From contig NZ_FCOC02000013.1 of assembly GCF_001544455.2 (NCBI RefSeq), positions 1 to 64,000 of the forward strand: 64,000 nucleotides of DNA. The letters are read 5' to 3'. Shown one piece after another: positions 17,081 to 26,085 of this stretch (within the stretch, counting starts at the first letter, position 1; each line of letters begins with the position of its first letter). The DNA comes from Caballeronia sordidicola. GTDB taxonomy: Bacteria; Pseudomonadota; Gammaproteobacteria; Burkholderiales; Burkholderiaceae. The notes beneath the pieces were generated by a model. That model was given only the letters and a program-made list of their open reading frames with translations. It was not told the DNA's origin and made no database searches. A program made the position numbers and the translations under genes.

Positions 17081-17434
17081 TCAACTTCCGCGATACGTGC
17101 TGTAAGCCCACGGCGATACAAGCAGCGGCACGTGATAGTGCGAGGTGGCGTCGGCAATACCGAATCGCAGCACCACACGATCCACAAAGCGCGGTTCAGG
17201 CAAGTTCACGCCGCTCGCGGCAAAGTAATCGCCGGCATGGAAAACGAGTTCGTATTCGCCGGCAACAAACGCATCGTCCTGAAGCAACGGGGCGTCGCAG
17301 CGGCCATCGGAGTTTGTATGCGTGGTGAGAAGCGAGCGCCGGGCATCGCCGGCGAGCACGAAGAGTTCAACCTTGATACCGGCGCCTGGGCGGCCATGTG
17401 CGGTATCGAGTACGTGGGTGGTTAGCTTGCCCAT
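17081..17434 (-). CDS. uraH: 5-hydroxyisourate hydrolase (transthyretin-like)
   Basis: Transthyretin-related enzyme (117 aa) converting 5-hydroxyisourate to OHCU. MGKLTTHVLDTAHGRPGAG opens the fold (active-site His), the middle has the Arg of the active site (NSDGRCDAPLL), HYHVPLLVSPWAYSTYRGS closes it, and the terminal YRGS is the family hallmark. I start at the ATG whose first base is 17434; 28 upstream in-frame residues are discarded as non-family. It is transcribed towards puuD with a 71-bp gap, forming a two-gene operon. Confidence 0.95.
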   Translation of the reverse strand: MGKLTTHVLDTAHGRPGAGIKVELFVLAGDARRSLLTTHTNSDGRCDAPLLQDDAFVAGEYELVFHAGDYFAASGVNLPEPRFVDRVVLRFGIADATSHYHVPLLVSPWAYSTYRGS

Positions 17435-17916
17435 TCGCGTTGTCCTTGTAGTGTGCGAGGAGCGGCTGCGCATCGAACCGTCTGGAACAGACTGGAGCGG
17501 CGGATCGAGGCTCCACAATCGTGGCTACATACCCGTCGGCGTGAATGGATGCGCGCCGTGTTCAGCATTGTAAAAAGTTGCCGTGACCATGACGCGCGCG
17601 ATAAGCAAGATAATCCGCAGCACATGAGCGAAAACCCTGCAACGCGCGCTGTGAACGGCTCACGTTCCCACCCTTTTTCATCGCTTCCCGCCGATCCTAC
17701 CCGCACCAAAATTCACGATCATATCGAGTCTGTGAAGACAAACATGGCGGCGTTCGCATTGTCAGGGTCTTTTTGGCTGGCGACAGTGAGGTCTTGCACA
17801 GCACGGCAGGCTGGCATCCCGAAGACGGCGATCGACGCTGGGTAACCGGGCAATCGCGCGAAGTCGAGTGATATTCTTCGCGCCCTCGGAAAAACAGTGA
17901 AGTAGCGGAGATCGAC
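17435..17916. other. Divergent promoter region between uraH and the 8-oxoguanine deaminase gene
   Basis: 482 bp between divergent genes. Several frames cross it but none has family sequence or a ribosome binding site, so I call no gene. It should hold promoters for both directions and probably binding sites for a purine-pathway regulator such as the LysR protein encoded at 19.3-20.2 kb. Confidence 0.45.
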
Positions 17917-19287
17917 ATGCAACAAAAGCTCAAGACCTTGCTGGTGAAGAACGCGCAGGTGCTCGTGACCATGGACGATACGCGGCGCGAGATTGCCGGC
18001 GGCGGCTTGTTCATCGAAGGAAACCGGATCGTGGCCGTGGGTCCGGCGAGCGAGTTGCCGCAAGAGGCGGACGAAGTGCTCGATATGTCGGGGCATCTGG
18101 TGATTCCCGGCCTGGTCAACACGCATCACCATATGTATCAGAGCCTGACGCGTGCTGTTCCCGCCGCGCAAAACGCCGAGTTGTTCGGCTGGCTGACGAA
18201 CTTGTACAAGATCTGGGCGAACCTGACGCCGGAGATGATCGCGGTATCGACACTGACCGCCATGGCCGAGTTGCTGCTCTCGGGCTGTACCACGTCGAGC
18301 GATCATCTCTACATTTATCCGAATGGCGCGCGTCTGGATGACAGCATCGCGTCGGCGCAGCAGATTGGGATGCGGTTTCACGCGGCGCGTGGAAGCATGA
18401 GCGTCGGGCAGAAAGACGGCGGATTGCCGCCGGATTCGGTGGTCGAAAAAGAAGACGCGATTCTGAAGGACACGCAGCGCCTGATCGAAACCTATAACGA
18501 CGAAGGCCGTTACGCGATGCTGCGTGTCGTCGTGGCGCCGTGTTCGCCGTTCTCGGTAAGCCGTGAACTGATGCGCGATTCGGCGCTCTTGGCGCGGGAA
18601 TATGGGGTGTCGATGCATACGCATCTCGCCGAGAACGCGAACGACGTCACGTACAGCCGCGAGAAGTTCGGCATGTCGCCGGCCGAGTACGCGGAGGATC
18701 TGGGCTGGGTCGGGCCGGATGTGTGGCACGCGCATTGTGTGCAACTGGACCGCGCAGGCATCGAGTTGTTCGGGCGCACGGGAACGGGCGTCGCGCATTG
18801 TCCGTGCTCGAACATGCGGCTGGCATCGGGCATTGCGCCCATCCGTGCGATGCGCGACGCGGGCGTGAGCGTGGGCATTGGCGTGGATGGTTCCGCATCG
18901 AACGATGGCGCGCAGATGGTCGCCGAGGTGCGCCAGGCGATGTTATTGCAGCGCGTGGGTTTCGGTCCCGACGCCATGAGCGCGCGCGAAGCCCTGGAGA
19001 TTGCCACACGCGGAGGCGCAAAGGTGTTGTGGCGCGACGATATCGGCGCATTGGCGCCCGGCATGGCGGCGGATTTCGTGTCCTTCGACTTGAGTCACCA
19101 CGCCTTCGCGGGCGCGTTGCACGATCCGGTCGCGGCGCTGGTTTTTTGCGCGCCTTCGCAGGTGGCGACCAGTGTTATCGATGGGAAAGTGGTTGTGCGT
19201 CACGGTCAGTTGACGACCGTCGATCTGGGTCCGATCGTCGAGCGTCATAACCGGCTGGCGGGAAAGCTGATGCAAATGGCCCGCTAA
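17917..19287 (+). CDS. 8-oxoguanine deaminase (amidohydrolase superfamily)
   Basis: Zinc amidohydrolase (456 aa) of the ATZ/TRZ-like group. It carries the N-terminal HxH metal motif in NTHHHMYQSL, HTHLAE further on, HCVQLD, and the late metal Asp in GVDGSASND. The GCTTSSDHLYIYPNG block and overall length match 8-oxoguanine deaminases, which yield urate directly. The product would enter the PuuD/UraH/UraD route encoded around it. Guanine deaminase or another ATZ/TRZ hydrolase is the alternative. GGAG precedes the ATG. The downstream LysR gene converges with a 3-bp gap. Confidence 0.87.
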   Translation: MQQKLKTLLVKNAQVLVTMDDTRREIAGGGLFIEGNRIVAVGPASELPQEADEVLDMSGHLVIPGLVNTHHHMYQSLTRAVPAAQNAELFGWLTNLYKIWANLTPEMIAVSTLTAMAELLLSGCTTSSDHLYIYPNGARLDDSIASAQQIGMRFHAARGSMSVGQKDGGLPPDSVVEKEDAILKDTQRLIETYNDEGRYAMLRVVVAPCSPFSVSRELMRDSALLAREYGVSMHTHLAENANDVTYSREKFGMSPAEYAEDLGWVGPDVWHAHCVQLDRAGIELFGRTGTGVAHCPCSNMRLASGIAPIRAMRDAGVSVGIGVDGSASNDGAQMVAEVRQAMLLQRVGFGPDAMSAREALEIATRGGAKVLWRDDIGALAPGMAADFVSFDLSHHAFAGALHDPVAALVFCAPSQVATSVIDGKVVVRHGQLTTVDLGPIVERHNRLAGKLMQMAR

Positions 19288-19290
19288 CGA

Positions 19291-20223
19291 TCAAGGCACG
19301 TCGATCAGCGAGCGCGTGGCATCGGCGACGAGGTGACGGAGCCATCGCACTTCGTCGGAGTAATGGCAGCGCTCGTGCCATAGCTGGTAGTACTGCATCG
19401 GCGGAAAATCGAGCGGCGCGGGCACCACGGTCAATGGCAGGAACTTCGCGTAGTGATCGGCGAAAAGGCGCGTGGTCGTGAACACGAGATCCGACTTGAT
19501 CAGCACGTACGGCGCGAGATTGAAGTACGGCAGCGTGACGACCACATGGCGTTTCAGGCGTTCACGTGCGAGATGGACATCGATCGCGCCGCGCTGGCCC
19601 ACCGAATAGGGTGTGGGTGCGAGATGCGGCGCATTGAGATATTGATCGAGCGTGAGCGCGCCGCGACGTGCAAACGGATGATTGGAACTGACCAGACACA
19701 CGATCTTGTCGACGAAAAGATTCGAGAGATGCAGTTGTTCAGGCGGTTCGGGCCAGTTGCCCACCACAATGTCGAGCTTGCCTTCTTCCAGCGCGAGTTC
19801 GTAGTCGAAAGCGGGACCGAGAGAATGGAATTCGAGCGTGGCGTTCGGTGCGGCGATCCGGAATCGTTCGACTACCGTGGGCACGAACAACACGTTCAGG
19901 TAATCCGGACAGCCAATCCGGTAGCACCGCACGGAAGTGGAGGGCTCGAAATTATGCTGCTGGACCTTGATGCGTTCGATTTCGCGCAGCGCGTTTTGCG
20001 TGGGTTCGAGCAGGCGCAGGCCGTATTCGGTCGGCACCATGCCCGCCTTGCCGCGCACGAGCAACGGGTCGCCGGTGATATCGCGCAGACGCCTGAGCGC
20101 CGCGCTGATGGCCGGCTGCGACTGGTTCAACTTCACGGCCGCGCGCGTGACGCTGCGTTCCATGAGCAGGGTGTGCAGGACGCGTAACAAGTAAGTATCG
20201 ATTGCTTCGCGTTGCTGACTCAT
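19291..20223 (-). CDS. LysR-family transcriptional regulator
   Basis: LysR-type regulator (310 aa). The winged helix covers roughly residues 8-66, with RSVTRAAVKLNQSQPAISAALRRLR (quoted in part: AAVKLNQSQPAISAALRRLR) as helix-turn-helix, followed by the ligand-binding domain of the type-2 periplasmic fold. It is divergent from the BMP-type importer across a 292-bp gap and convergent with the deaminase gene. The likely targets are the importer and the purine genes. The inducer is unknown. Confidence 0.88.
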   Translation of the reverse strand: MSQQREAIDTYLLRVLHTLLMERSVTRAAVKLNQSQPAISAALRRLRDITGDPLLVRGKAGMVPTEYGLRLLEPTQNALREIERIKVQQHNFEPSTSVRCYRIGCPDYLNVLFVPTVVERFRIAAPNATLEFHSLGPAFDYELALEEGKLDIVVGNWPEPPEQLHLSNLFVDKIVCLVSSNHPFARRGALTLDQYLNAPHLAPTPYSVGQRGAIDVHLARERLKRHVVVTLPYFNLAPYVLIKSDLVFTTTRLFADHYAKFLPLTVVPAPLDFPPMQYYQLWHERCHYSDEVRWLRHLVADATRSLIDVP

Positions 20224-20515
20224 GTTTTCTCCAATATATGGTCAGGCTGATCGACCAGGGTGCGGGACATATCGTTTTTAATATGACACATTTATCGCGT
20301 CAAGCCAGGCATACCCGCAACCGCGCGCGTGGCAAGTCTTCAAGCCATGCGTTGTTGCTTGGAAGTGACTCCAACGCGAACTTATCGCGTTCACTATTTT
20401 GAGCAATCGACGCCCCGCACCGTTTTGGGTATCTTTTCCTCGCAGACCGCATGTTTTCCGTTGCCGTCATACCGGTCACCCCGCTTTTGCGCAATTCCGC
20501 ACTTTCTGACTCCTT
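20224..20515. other. Divergent regulatory region, LysR gene / purine ABC importer
   Basis: 292 bp with no gene. It contains an AT-rich stretch around 20270-20295 (TTTTTAATATGACACATTTA) that could hold promoter or LysR-box elements, but I cannot fix a T-N11-A site with confidence. Confidence 0.35.
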
Positions 20516-22108
20516 ATGGGCGACGCTATTTCCTCATCCATTCAGCCGGGCGGTGCGCGTGTTCCGCGCCTCGCGCTACGCGGCATAAGCAAGCAATATC
20601 CGGCCGTCAAGGCTAATGACGACGTGACGCTCGTCGTGGAAGCCGGCGAGATCCACGCGGTGCTCGGCGAGAACGGCGCGGGCAAGTCGACGCTGATGAA
20701 GATCATCTACGGCGCGGTGCGTCCGGACGAAGGCGAGATTCAGTGGAACGGCGAGACCGTCGAGATCGACAGTCCGGCGGCCGCACGCAAGCTTGGCATC
20801 GGCATGGTGTTCCAGCATTTTTCCTTGTTCGATACGCTCACGGTCGGCGAGAACATCGCGCTTGCGCTCGACGACAAGTTCGATCTGAAGAGCCTGAGCA
20901 AGCGCATTCGCGAGGTGTCGGCCGATTATGGACTCGACGTCGATCCGCAACGCCATGTGCATAGTCTCGCGGTCGGCGAGCGTCAACGCGTCGAGATTGT
21001 CCGATGCCTGCTGCAGAACCCGCGTCTGCTGATCATGGATGAACCCACTTCCGTGTTGACGCCGCAAGCGGTGAAGAAGCTTTTTACAGTGCTGAGAAGG
21101 CTTGCGTCGGAAGGATGCAGCATTCTCTATATCAGCCACAAACTCGATGAAATCCAGGCGCTGTGCCAGACCGCGACGGTGATGCGCGGCGGCCGCGTGA
21201 CCGGAAGCGTCGATCCGCGCAAGGAAACGCACGCAACGCTTGCGCAACTGATGGTCGGTCATTCGCTGCCCGATTACACGCGCCGCAAACATACGCCGGG
21301 CGACGTGAAACTCGCGGTGAAGAACTTGTCGGTTGCAAGCGCCGATCCGTTCGGCACGTCGCTGCAAGGCGTTTCGTTCTCCGTGCATGCGGGAGAAATT
21401 TTCGGCATCGCGGGTGTATCGGGCAATGGACAGGCCGAGTTGCTGGCCGCGCTCTCGGGCGAGATCCGCGACAAACACATCGCGCCCGATGCAATCACCA
21501 TCGTCGGCCAACCGGCTGCACGTTACAGCGCAGGCGGACGACGCGCCCTCGGCTTCGCCTTCGTGCCCGAAGAGCGGCTCGGACGCGGCGCGGTGCCAGC
21601 CATGTCGCTCGCTGAAAACGCGCTGTTGACCGGGCATCGAGAACACATGGTGCGCGGCGGCTGGATCAGCACGAAGTCAATGCGCGCATTCGCCGACCGC
21701 TGCATCAACGCCTTCGATGTCCGTTGCGGCGGCAACGGAGCGCTCGCGCAAAGCCTGTCGGGCGGCAACTTGCAGAAGTTCATCGTGGGCCGCGAGATTT
21801 TGCAGGAGCCGAAGGTGCTCGTCGTCGCGCAGCCGACGTGGGGCGTGGACGTCGGCGCGGCCGGTTTCATCCGCCAGCAATTGCTCGATCTGGCGGCGCG
21901 CGGCGTGGCGATTCTGGTGATATCGGAGGAACTGGAAGAACTCTTCGATATTTGCGACCGTATTGCCGTTCTCGCGCGCGGCAAGCTTTCGCCGGTGCGT
22001 GAAACCGGTCTCACCAATGCGGAAGAAATCGGCCTTTTCATGGCGGGTCTCTTCGATGGTCATCGCGCCGAACCCGCCGCCCTCGACACCACGGCACCGA
22101 CATCATGA
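20516..22108 (+). CDS. BMP-type nucleoside/purine ABC transporter, ATP-binding protein
   Basis: Double ABC ATPase (530 aa) of the sugar/nucleoside type. Domain 1 has Walker A GENGAGKST, signature LAVGERQRVEIVRCL (degenerate) and Walker B LLIMDEPTSVL. Domain 2 has GVSGNGQAEL in place of a standard Walker A and LSGGNLQKFIVGREI, with VLVVAQPTWGVDVGA at the Walker B position. Degeneracy in the second domain is normal for this family (YufO/NupO, RbsA). The gene overlaps the following permease by 4 bp (ATGA). With the BMP binding protein it forms a complete importer for purine nucleosides or bases. Confidence 0.9.
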   Translation: MGDAISSSIQPGGARVPRLALRGISKQYPAVKANDDVTLVVEAGEIHAVLGENGAGKSTLMKIIYGAVRPDEGEIQWNGETVEIDSPAAARKLGIGMVFQHFSLFDTLTVGENIALALDDKFDLKSLSKRIREVSADYGLDVDPQRHVHSLAVGERQRVEIVRCLLQNPRLLIMDEPTSVLTPQAVKKLFTVLRRLASEGCSILYISHKLDEIQALCQTATVMRGGRVTGSVDPRKETHATLAQLMVGHSLPDYTRRKHTPGDVKLAVKNLSVASADPFGTSLQGVSFSVHAGEIFGIAGVSGNGQAELLAALSGEIRDKHIAPDAITIVGQPAARYSAGGRRALGFAFVPEERLGRGAVPAMSLAENALLTGHREHMVRGGWISTKSMRAFADRCINAFDVRCGGNGALAQSLSGGNLQKFIVGREILQEPKVLVVAQPTWGVDVGAAGFIRQQLLDLAARGVAILVISEELEELFDICDRIAVLARGKLSPVRETGLTNAEEIGLFMAGLFDGHRAEPAALDTTAPTS

Positions 22109-23211
22109 ATTTTCCATATCGACTCGAAGCGCGGCCAACGCCGTCGCGCGCCATGCAGCTTGCCGTGCCGGTGGTCGCCGCCGTGCTGACGCTGATCATC
22201 GGCTTCCTGATCTTCACGCTCGTGGGACAGGATCCGTTGCGCGCGATGCACGGGTTTTTCATCGAACCGTTGTCGAACGTGAATGGCTGGTCCGAGCTTG
22301 TGCTGAAGGCCTCGCCGTTGTGCCTGATCGCGCTGGGTCTGGCCGTGGGTTATCGGGCGAACGTCTGGAACATCGGCGCTGAAGGGCAGATGCTGCTTGG
22401 CGGGATCGTGGCGGGCGGGATTGCGATTCATCTCCCCGATGCCACAGGCTGGTGGCTCCTGCCGCTGATGATGGTGGGCGGCGTGATTGGCGGCATGGTG
22501 TGGGCAGCCATTCCCGCGTTGCTCAAGAGCCGGTTCAACACCAACGAAATCCTGACGAGCCTGATGCTCACCTACGTCGCAACGCAATTGCTGATTTATC
22601 TGGTGAGCGGTCCGTGGCGCGATCCGGAAGGCATGAACTTCCCTATCTCGGCCATGTTCAGCGATGCCGCGCAATTTCCGCGTCTCTACAGCGACTGGGG
22701 CTGGGCGTGGCTGAAGGGCACGCGCATCAACGCTTCCGTGTTCCTGACGGCGATCGCCATTCCGCTCGTGTGGCTGTTCATGAGGAAAAGCTTCGCGGGG
22801 TATCGGATGAACGTGGGTGGTCTCGCGCCGCTCGCCGCGCGCTACGCCGGTTTCTCCGATAAGAAGGCCATCTGGACCTCGCTGCTCTTGAGCGGCGGAC
22901 TGGCAGGTCTCGCCGGGATGGGCGAAGTCGCCGGGCCGATCGGACAATTGCAGGCCGGCTGGTCGCCGGGATATGGCTTCACCGCGATCATCGTTGTGTT
23001 CGTGGGACGTTTGCATCCGGTCGGGATCGTTCTCGCGAGCCTCTTGATGGCGCTGCTGTATCTCGGCGGCGAAGCGGTGCAGACCTCGTTGCAGCTGCCG
23101 CAAGCGCTTGCCGGTGTGTTTCAGGGATTGCTGTTGTTCTGCCTTCTGGGTGCGGACCTGTTCGTCAACTATCGCGTGCGCCGCCGGGTCGTCGCGCATG
23201 CGCATTCGTAA
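22105..23211 (+). CDS. BMP-type nucleoside/purine ABC transporter, permease 1
   Basis: Permease of the BPD_transp_2 family (368 aa; NupP/YufP type), with about eight to ten hydrophobic segments. Family blocks include GYRANVWNIGAEGQMLLG and FNTNEILTSLMLTYVA, with a late GYGFTAIIVVFVGRLHP. It begins inside the ATPase stop codon and is followed by the second permease after 6 bp. Confidence 0.9.
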   Translation: MNFPYRLEARPTPSRAMQLAVPVVAAVLTLIIGFLIFTLVGQDPLRAMHGFFIEPLSNVNGWSELVLKASPLCLIALGLAVGYRANVWNIGAEGQMLLGGIVAGGIAIHLPDATGWWLLPLMMVGGVIGGMVWAAIPALLKSRFNTNEILTSLMLTYVATQLLIYLVSGPWRDPEGMNFPISAMFSDAAQFPRLYSDWGWAWLKGTRINASVFLTAIAIPLVWLFMRKSFAGYRMNVGGLAPLAARYAGFSDKKAIWTSLLLSGGLAGLAGMGEVAGPIGQLQAGWSPGYGFTAIIVVFVGRLHPVGIVLASLLMALLYLGGEAVQTSLQLPQALAGVFQGLLLFCLLGADLFVNYRVRRRVVAHAHS

Positions 23212-23217
23212 ATACAC

Positions 23218-24147
23218 ATGGACATCAATCAAGCCAGCTCGCTTGCATCCAGCGCTGTTGTCGCGGCCATTCCATTGATGTACGCCGGCGCCGGCGAACT
23301 CGTCGCGGAGAAGTCCGGCGTGTTGAACCTCGGCGTGGAAGGCATGATGCTGATGGGCGCCGTCACCGGCTACGCCGTGACCGCGATCACCGGCAACCCG
23401 TGGCTGGGCATAGCCGGCGCGGTGGTCGCGGGCGTGCTCATGTCGCTCGTGTTCGCATTCCTCACCATTACCATGCTTGCCAATCAGGTCGCCACGGGGT
23501 TGTCGCTGACGATCTTCGGCATCGGGTTTTCGGCGTATATCGGCAAGCCTTATACGTCGGCGGCGGTGCGCGCATCCATCGATGTCTTGCCCATACCCGG
23601 TCTCGCGTCCATTCCCGTCATTGGGCCGGCGTTTTTCATGCTGACGCCGCTGGGCTATCTCGCGTTCATCATGTTCGGCGTGATCGGCTGGTTCCTGTAC
23701 AAGACGCGCGCGGGTCTCGTGCTGCGCTCGGTGGGCGAGTCGCCGTCGGTTGCGCACTCGGTCGGGTTTCCGGTAGTTGGCGTGCGCTATGCCGCCACGC
23801 TTTTCGGCGGCGGCATGGCGGGCATTGCCGGCGGTTATTACTCGATCGTCTACCTGCACTTGTGGCAGGAACAATTGACGTCGGGGCGCGGCTGGATCGC
23901 GCTTGCGCTGGTCGTGTTCGCGACGTGGCGGCCGGGCCGGCTGCTTATTGGCGCGTTGCTGTTTGGCGCCGTGATGGCGCTGCAGTTCTATGCACAAGCT
24001 ATCGGCGTGCCGATTCCGACTCAATTCCTCGCGATGCTGCCGTACCTTGCGACCATCGTCGTGCTGGTGCTGATTTCGCGCAATCCGAACACGATCAAGC
24101 TCAATGCTCCGGCGTCGCTTGGCAAGCCGTTTTTCGCGGCGAGTTGA
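23218..24147 (+). CDS. BMP-type nucleoside/purine ABC transporter, permease 2
   Basis: Second BPD_transp_2 permease (309 aa; NupQ/YufQ type). Near the N-terminus are YAGAGELVAEKSGVLNLGVE and GMMLMGAVTGY. Later blocks include NQVATGLSLTIFGIG and the LTSGRGWIALALVVFATWRP block that is nearly invariant in this subfamily. It lies 6 bp after permease 1 and 76 bp before the binding protein gene. Confidence 0.9.
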   Translation: MDINQASSLASSAVVAAIPLMYAGAGELVAEKSGVLNLGVEGMMLMGAVTGYAVTAITGNPWLGIAGAVVAGVLMSLVFAFLTITMLANQVATGLSLTIFGIGFSAYIGKPYTSAAVRASIDVLPIPGLASIPVIGPAFFMLTPLGYLAFIMFGVIGWFLYKTRAGLVLRSVGESPSVAHSVGFPVVGVRYAATLFGGGMAGIAGGYYSIVYLHLWQEQLTSGRGWIALALVVFATWRPGRLLIGALLFGAVMALQFYAQAIGVPIPTQFLAMLPYLATIVVLVLISRNPNTIKLNAPASLGKPFFAAS

Positions 24148-24223
24148 GCGAGCGGTCGAAGTCGATTATTTCTGGCACCACGATTTTCATAAACAACACC
24201 AACACATCGACAGGAGAATCACG

Positions 24224-25327
24224 ATGAAAAAAAGCTGGCTGAACACGTTGGGCGCGGCGGGCGCCGTGGGTACGATGCTCGCGCTCTCGGCCGCAATGGT
24301 TTCGGTGCCCGCGCGGGCAGCGGACGCGCCGGGCGTTGCATTCGTCTACCTCGCAAACCCCGGCGATGCAGGCTGGACCTTTGCCCACGACGCCGGCACG
24401 AAGGAAATAGAAGCCAAGTACGGCAACAAGATCAAGATCACGCGGGTGGAAAACGTGCCGGAATCGGCTGATTCCGAGCGCGTGTTCCGCGATCTCGCTG
24501 CGAAGGGCAACAAGGTGATTCTGGGGACGAGCTTCGGCTACCAGGACTTCGAACTGAAAGTGGCACGCGACTATCCGGACATCACGTTCCTGACCGCGAC
24601 GGGATATAAAAAGGCCAAGAACTTCGGCGTCTACGACAACCGGATGTATCAGGGCGCCTATCTCGCGGGCGTCGCGGCGGGGTATGTGACCAAGACGAAC
24701 ACGCTGGGATTTGTGGCGTCCGTGCCTATTCCCGAGGTCATCCGCAACATCAATGCGTACACGCTGGGTGCGCGGTCGGTGAATCCGAAGATTCACACCA
24801 AGGTTATCTGGATCAATAGCTGGTTCGATCCGGGCAAGGAAAAGCAGGCGGCCGAAACGCTGATTGGGCAGGGCGCCGATGTCTTGCTGCAGAACACCGA
24901 TTCGAACGCAACGCTTGCCACTGCCGCCGAGAAAAAGGTTTATGCATTTGGCTGGGATTCGAACATGAAGAAATTTGGTCCGAGCGCGCACTTGGGGTCC
25001 GTGGTGTCGCACTGGGGCGTGTATTACAACTCCATGGTCGAGCAGCTTCTGGCTGGCAAGGTCAAGACAGATCCGGTGTGGCTGGGGATGCCGCAGAAGG
25101 CGGTTGATATCGAGGACATGAACACGGCCGTTGTCTCGGCTAAAGCGATGCAGGCGGTCCAGGCCAAGCGTGAGGAGTTGCAAAGCGGAAAATGGGATGT
25201 CTTCATGGGACCGGTGAAGGATCAAACGGGCGCGGTGAAGATCGAAGCTGGCAAGAATCTGACTGATCCGGAATTGCAGCGAATCAACTGGTACGTGGAA
25301 GGTGTGGATGGCGCGTTGCCGAAATGA
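24224..25327 (+). CDS. BMP-family ABC transporter substrate-binding protein
   Basis: Periplasmic binding protein of the BMP/Med/PnrA family (367 aa). The signal peptide MKKSWLNTLGAAGAVGTMLA... ends near VPARAADA, a likely signal peptidase I site with no lipobox. The PnrA-like YLANPGDAGWTFAHDAG and FGYQDF are recognisable. I start at the ATG at 24224 behind CAGGAG; the longer frame overlaps the permease gene. By family and location it binds purine nucleosides or purine bases. The operon ends at a strong terminator. Confidence 0.9.
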   Translation: MKKSWLNTLGAAGAVGTMLALSAAMVSVPARAADAPGVAFVYLANPGDAGWTFAHDAGTKEIEAKYGNKIKITRVENVPESADSERVFRDLAAKGNKVILGTSFGYQDFELKVARDYPDITFLTATGYKKAKNFGVYDNRMYQGAYLAGVAAGYVTKTNTLGFVASVPIPEVIRNINAYTLGARSVNPKIHTKVIWINSWFDPGKEKQAAETLIGQGADVLLQNTDSNATLATAAEKKVYAFGWDSNMKKFGPSAHLGSVVSHWGVYYNSMVEQLLAGKVKTDPVWLGMPQKAVDIEDMNTAVVSAKAMQAVQAKREELQSGKWDVFMGPVKDQTGAVKIEAGKNLTDPELQRINWYVEGVDGALPK

Positions 25328-25392
25328 CCTGGGGTGATGAGTAGCTGTACGCGCAAGTCCTACTTAATGTGTGTCAACTTTCTTGTCAAATG

Positions 25393-25427
25393 AAAAGGCC
25401 GCGCTCGGGAAAGAGCGCGGCCTTTGT
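25393..25427. terminator. Bidirectional terminator between the BMP gene and dodecin
   Basis: A perfect 13-bp stem, AAAGGCCGCGCTC with GAGCGCGGCCTTT, and a six-base loop. A-rich and T-rich flanks let it serve both convergent genes. Confidence 0.88.
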
Positions 25428-25447
25428 TGTCTGCGTCGCGATTAATC

Positions 25448-25657
25448 CTAATCGTCGATTCGCAGTCCAACTTTGAGGGTGACTTGCCAGTAGGCGACTT
25501 TCCCGTCTTCGATTTGGCCGCGGGTTTCGGTGACTTGGAACCAGTGAAGATTACGAAGTGTTTTCGATGCTTTTTCGATTGCGACGCGCACGGCGTCGTC
25601 GCTGGACTGAGTTGAGGAGCCAGTCAGTTCGATTTGCTTATAGACGTGATCGGTCAT
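25448..25657 (-). CDS. Dodecin (flavin-binding/storage protein)
   Basis: Small protein (69 aa) of the dodecin family, which forms a dodecamer that binds and buffers FMN, riboflavin or CoA. The full-length pattern fits: VYKQIELTGSS, AVRVAIEKASKTLRNLHWF (with the flavin-stacking Trp), then YWQVTLKVGLR. GGAG lies upstream of the ATG on the minus strand. It is convergent with the purine importer across a shared terminator; no functional link is obvious. Confidence 0.93.
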   Translation of the reverse strand: MTDHVYKQIELTGSSTQSSDDAVRVAIEKASKTLRNLHWFQVTETRGQIEDGKVAYWQVTLKVGLRIDD

Positions 25658-25770
25658 GAATTCTCCGGTTGGGTGGCGTTGCGCGGTTCAGGACATGAAT
25701 GCGTCATGCAGACCCAGCAAAACTCGAGCCTAAAAAACAAGAGAACGACAAAGATACGCGGGCTTGCGAG

Positions 25771-26047
25771 CTTGCCCGAGAACGCGGGTGGCGAAGCGTG
25801 TGGATGTAGGGATTCGGAGGGGGAGGGTTTCAACTGTCGGGTGGATTACGCCGAGCGTTCTTTTGAAGTCCCAAGCAGATGGAATTGCACGCTCGGGACA
25901 CTTAAGAATTAGCGGTTGGAAGGCGTTTTCTTTGCTTCGTTTCTTTTTCGCCGTTGGAAAAAGAAATGAAGTCCCGCCACGGATAGTGGCTAACAGTGCT
26001 AAAAATGACAGCCAAAACGGAACGCGCGAAACCTAAAAAGCAGTACC
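25771..26047 (+). repeat. ~280-bp dispersed repeat, copy C
   Basis: Same orientation and internal order as copy B, with many point differences: GGTGGCGAAGCGTGTGGATG, GTTCTTTTGAAGTCCCAAGC, AAGAATTAGCGGTTGGAAGG, GAAATGAAGTCCCGCCACGG, GTGGCTAACAGTGCTAAAAA. It fills most of the 428-bp gap between dodecin and the next gene; I see no gene there. A 90-codon frame (25764-26036) resembles the one in copy B but is probably not translated. Confidence 0.9.
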
Positions 26048-26085
26048 TCGCGCAGCCTAAACCCGTCCAAAGTGCGAAAAAAGCC

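Noticed and set aside
22060..24024. 654-codon minus-strand frame opposite the two ABC permease genes
   Set aside because: It is the antisense shadow of high-GC coding DNA. Its translation is Arg/His/Gln-rich and has no domain, while the plus strand encodes clear permeases.
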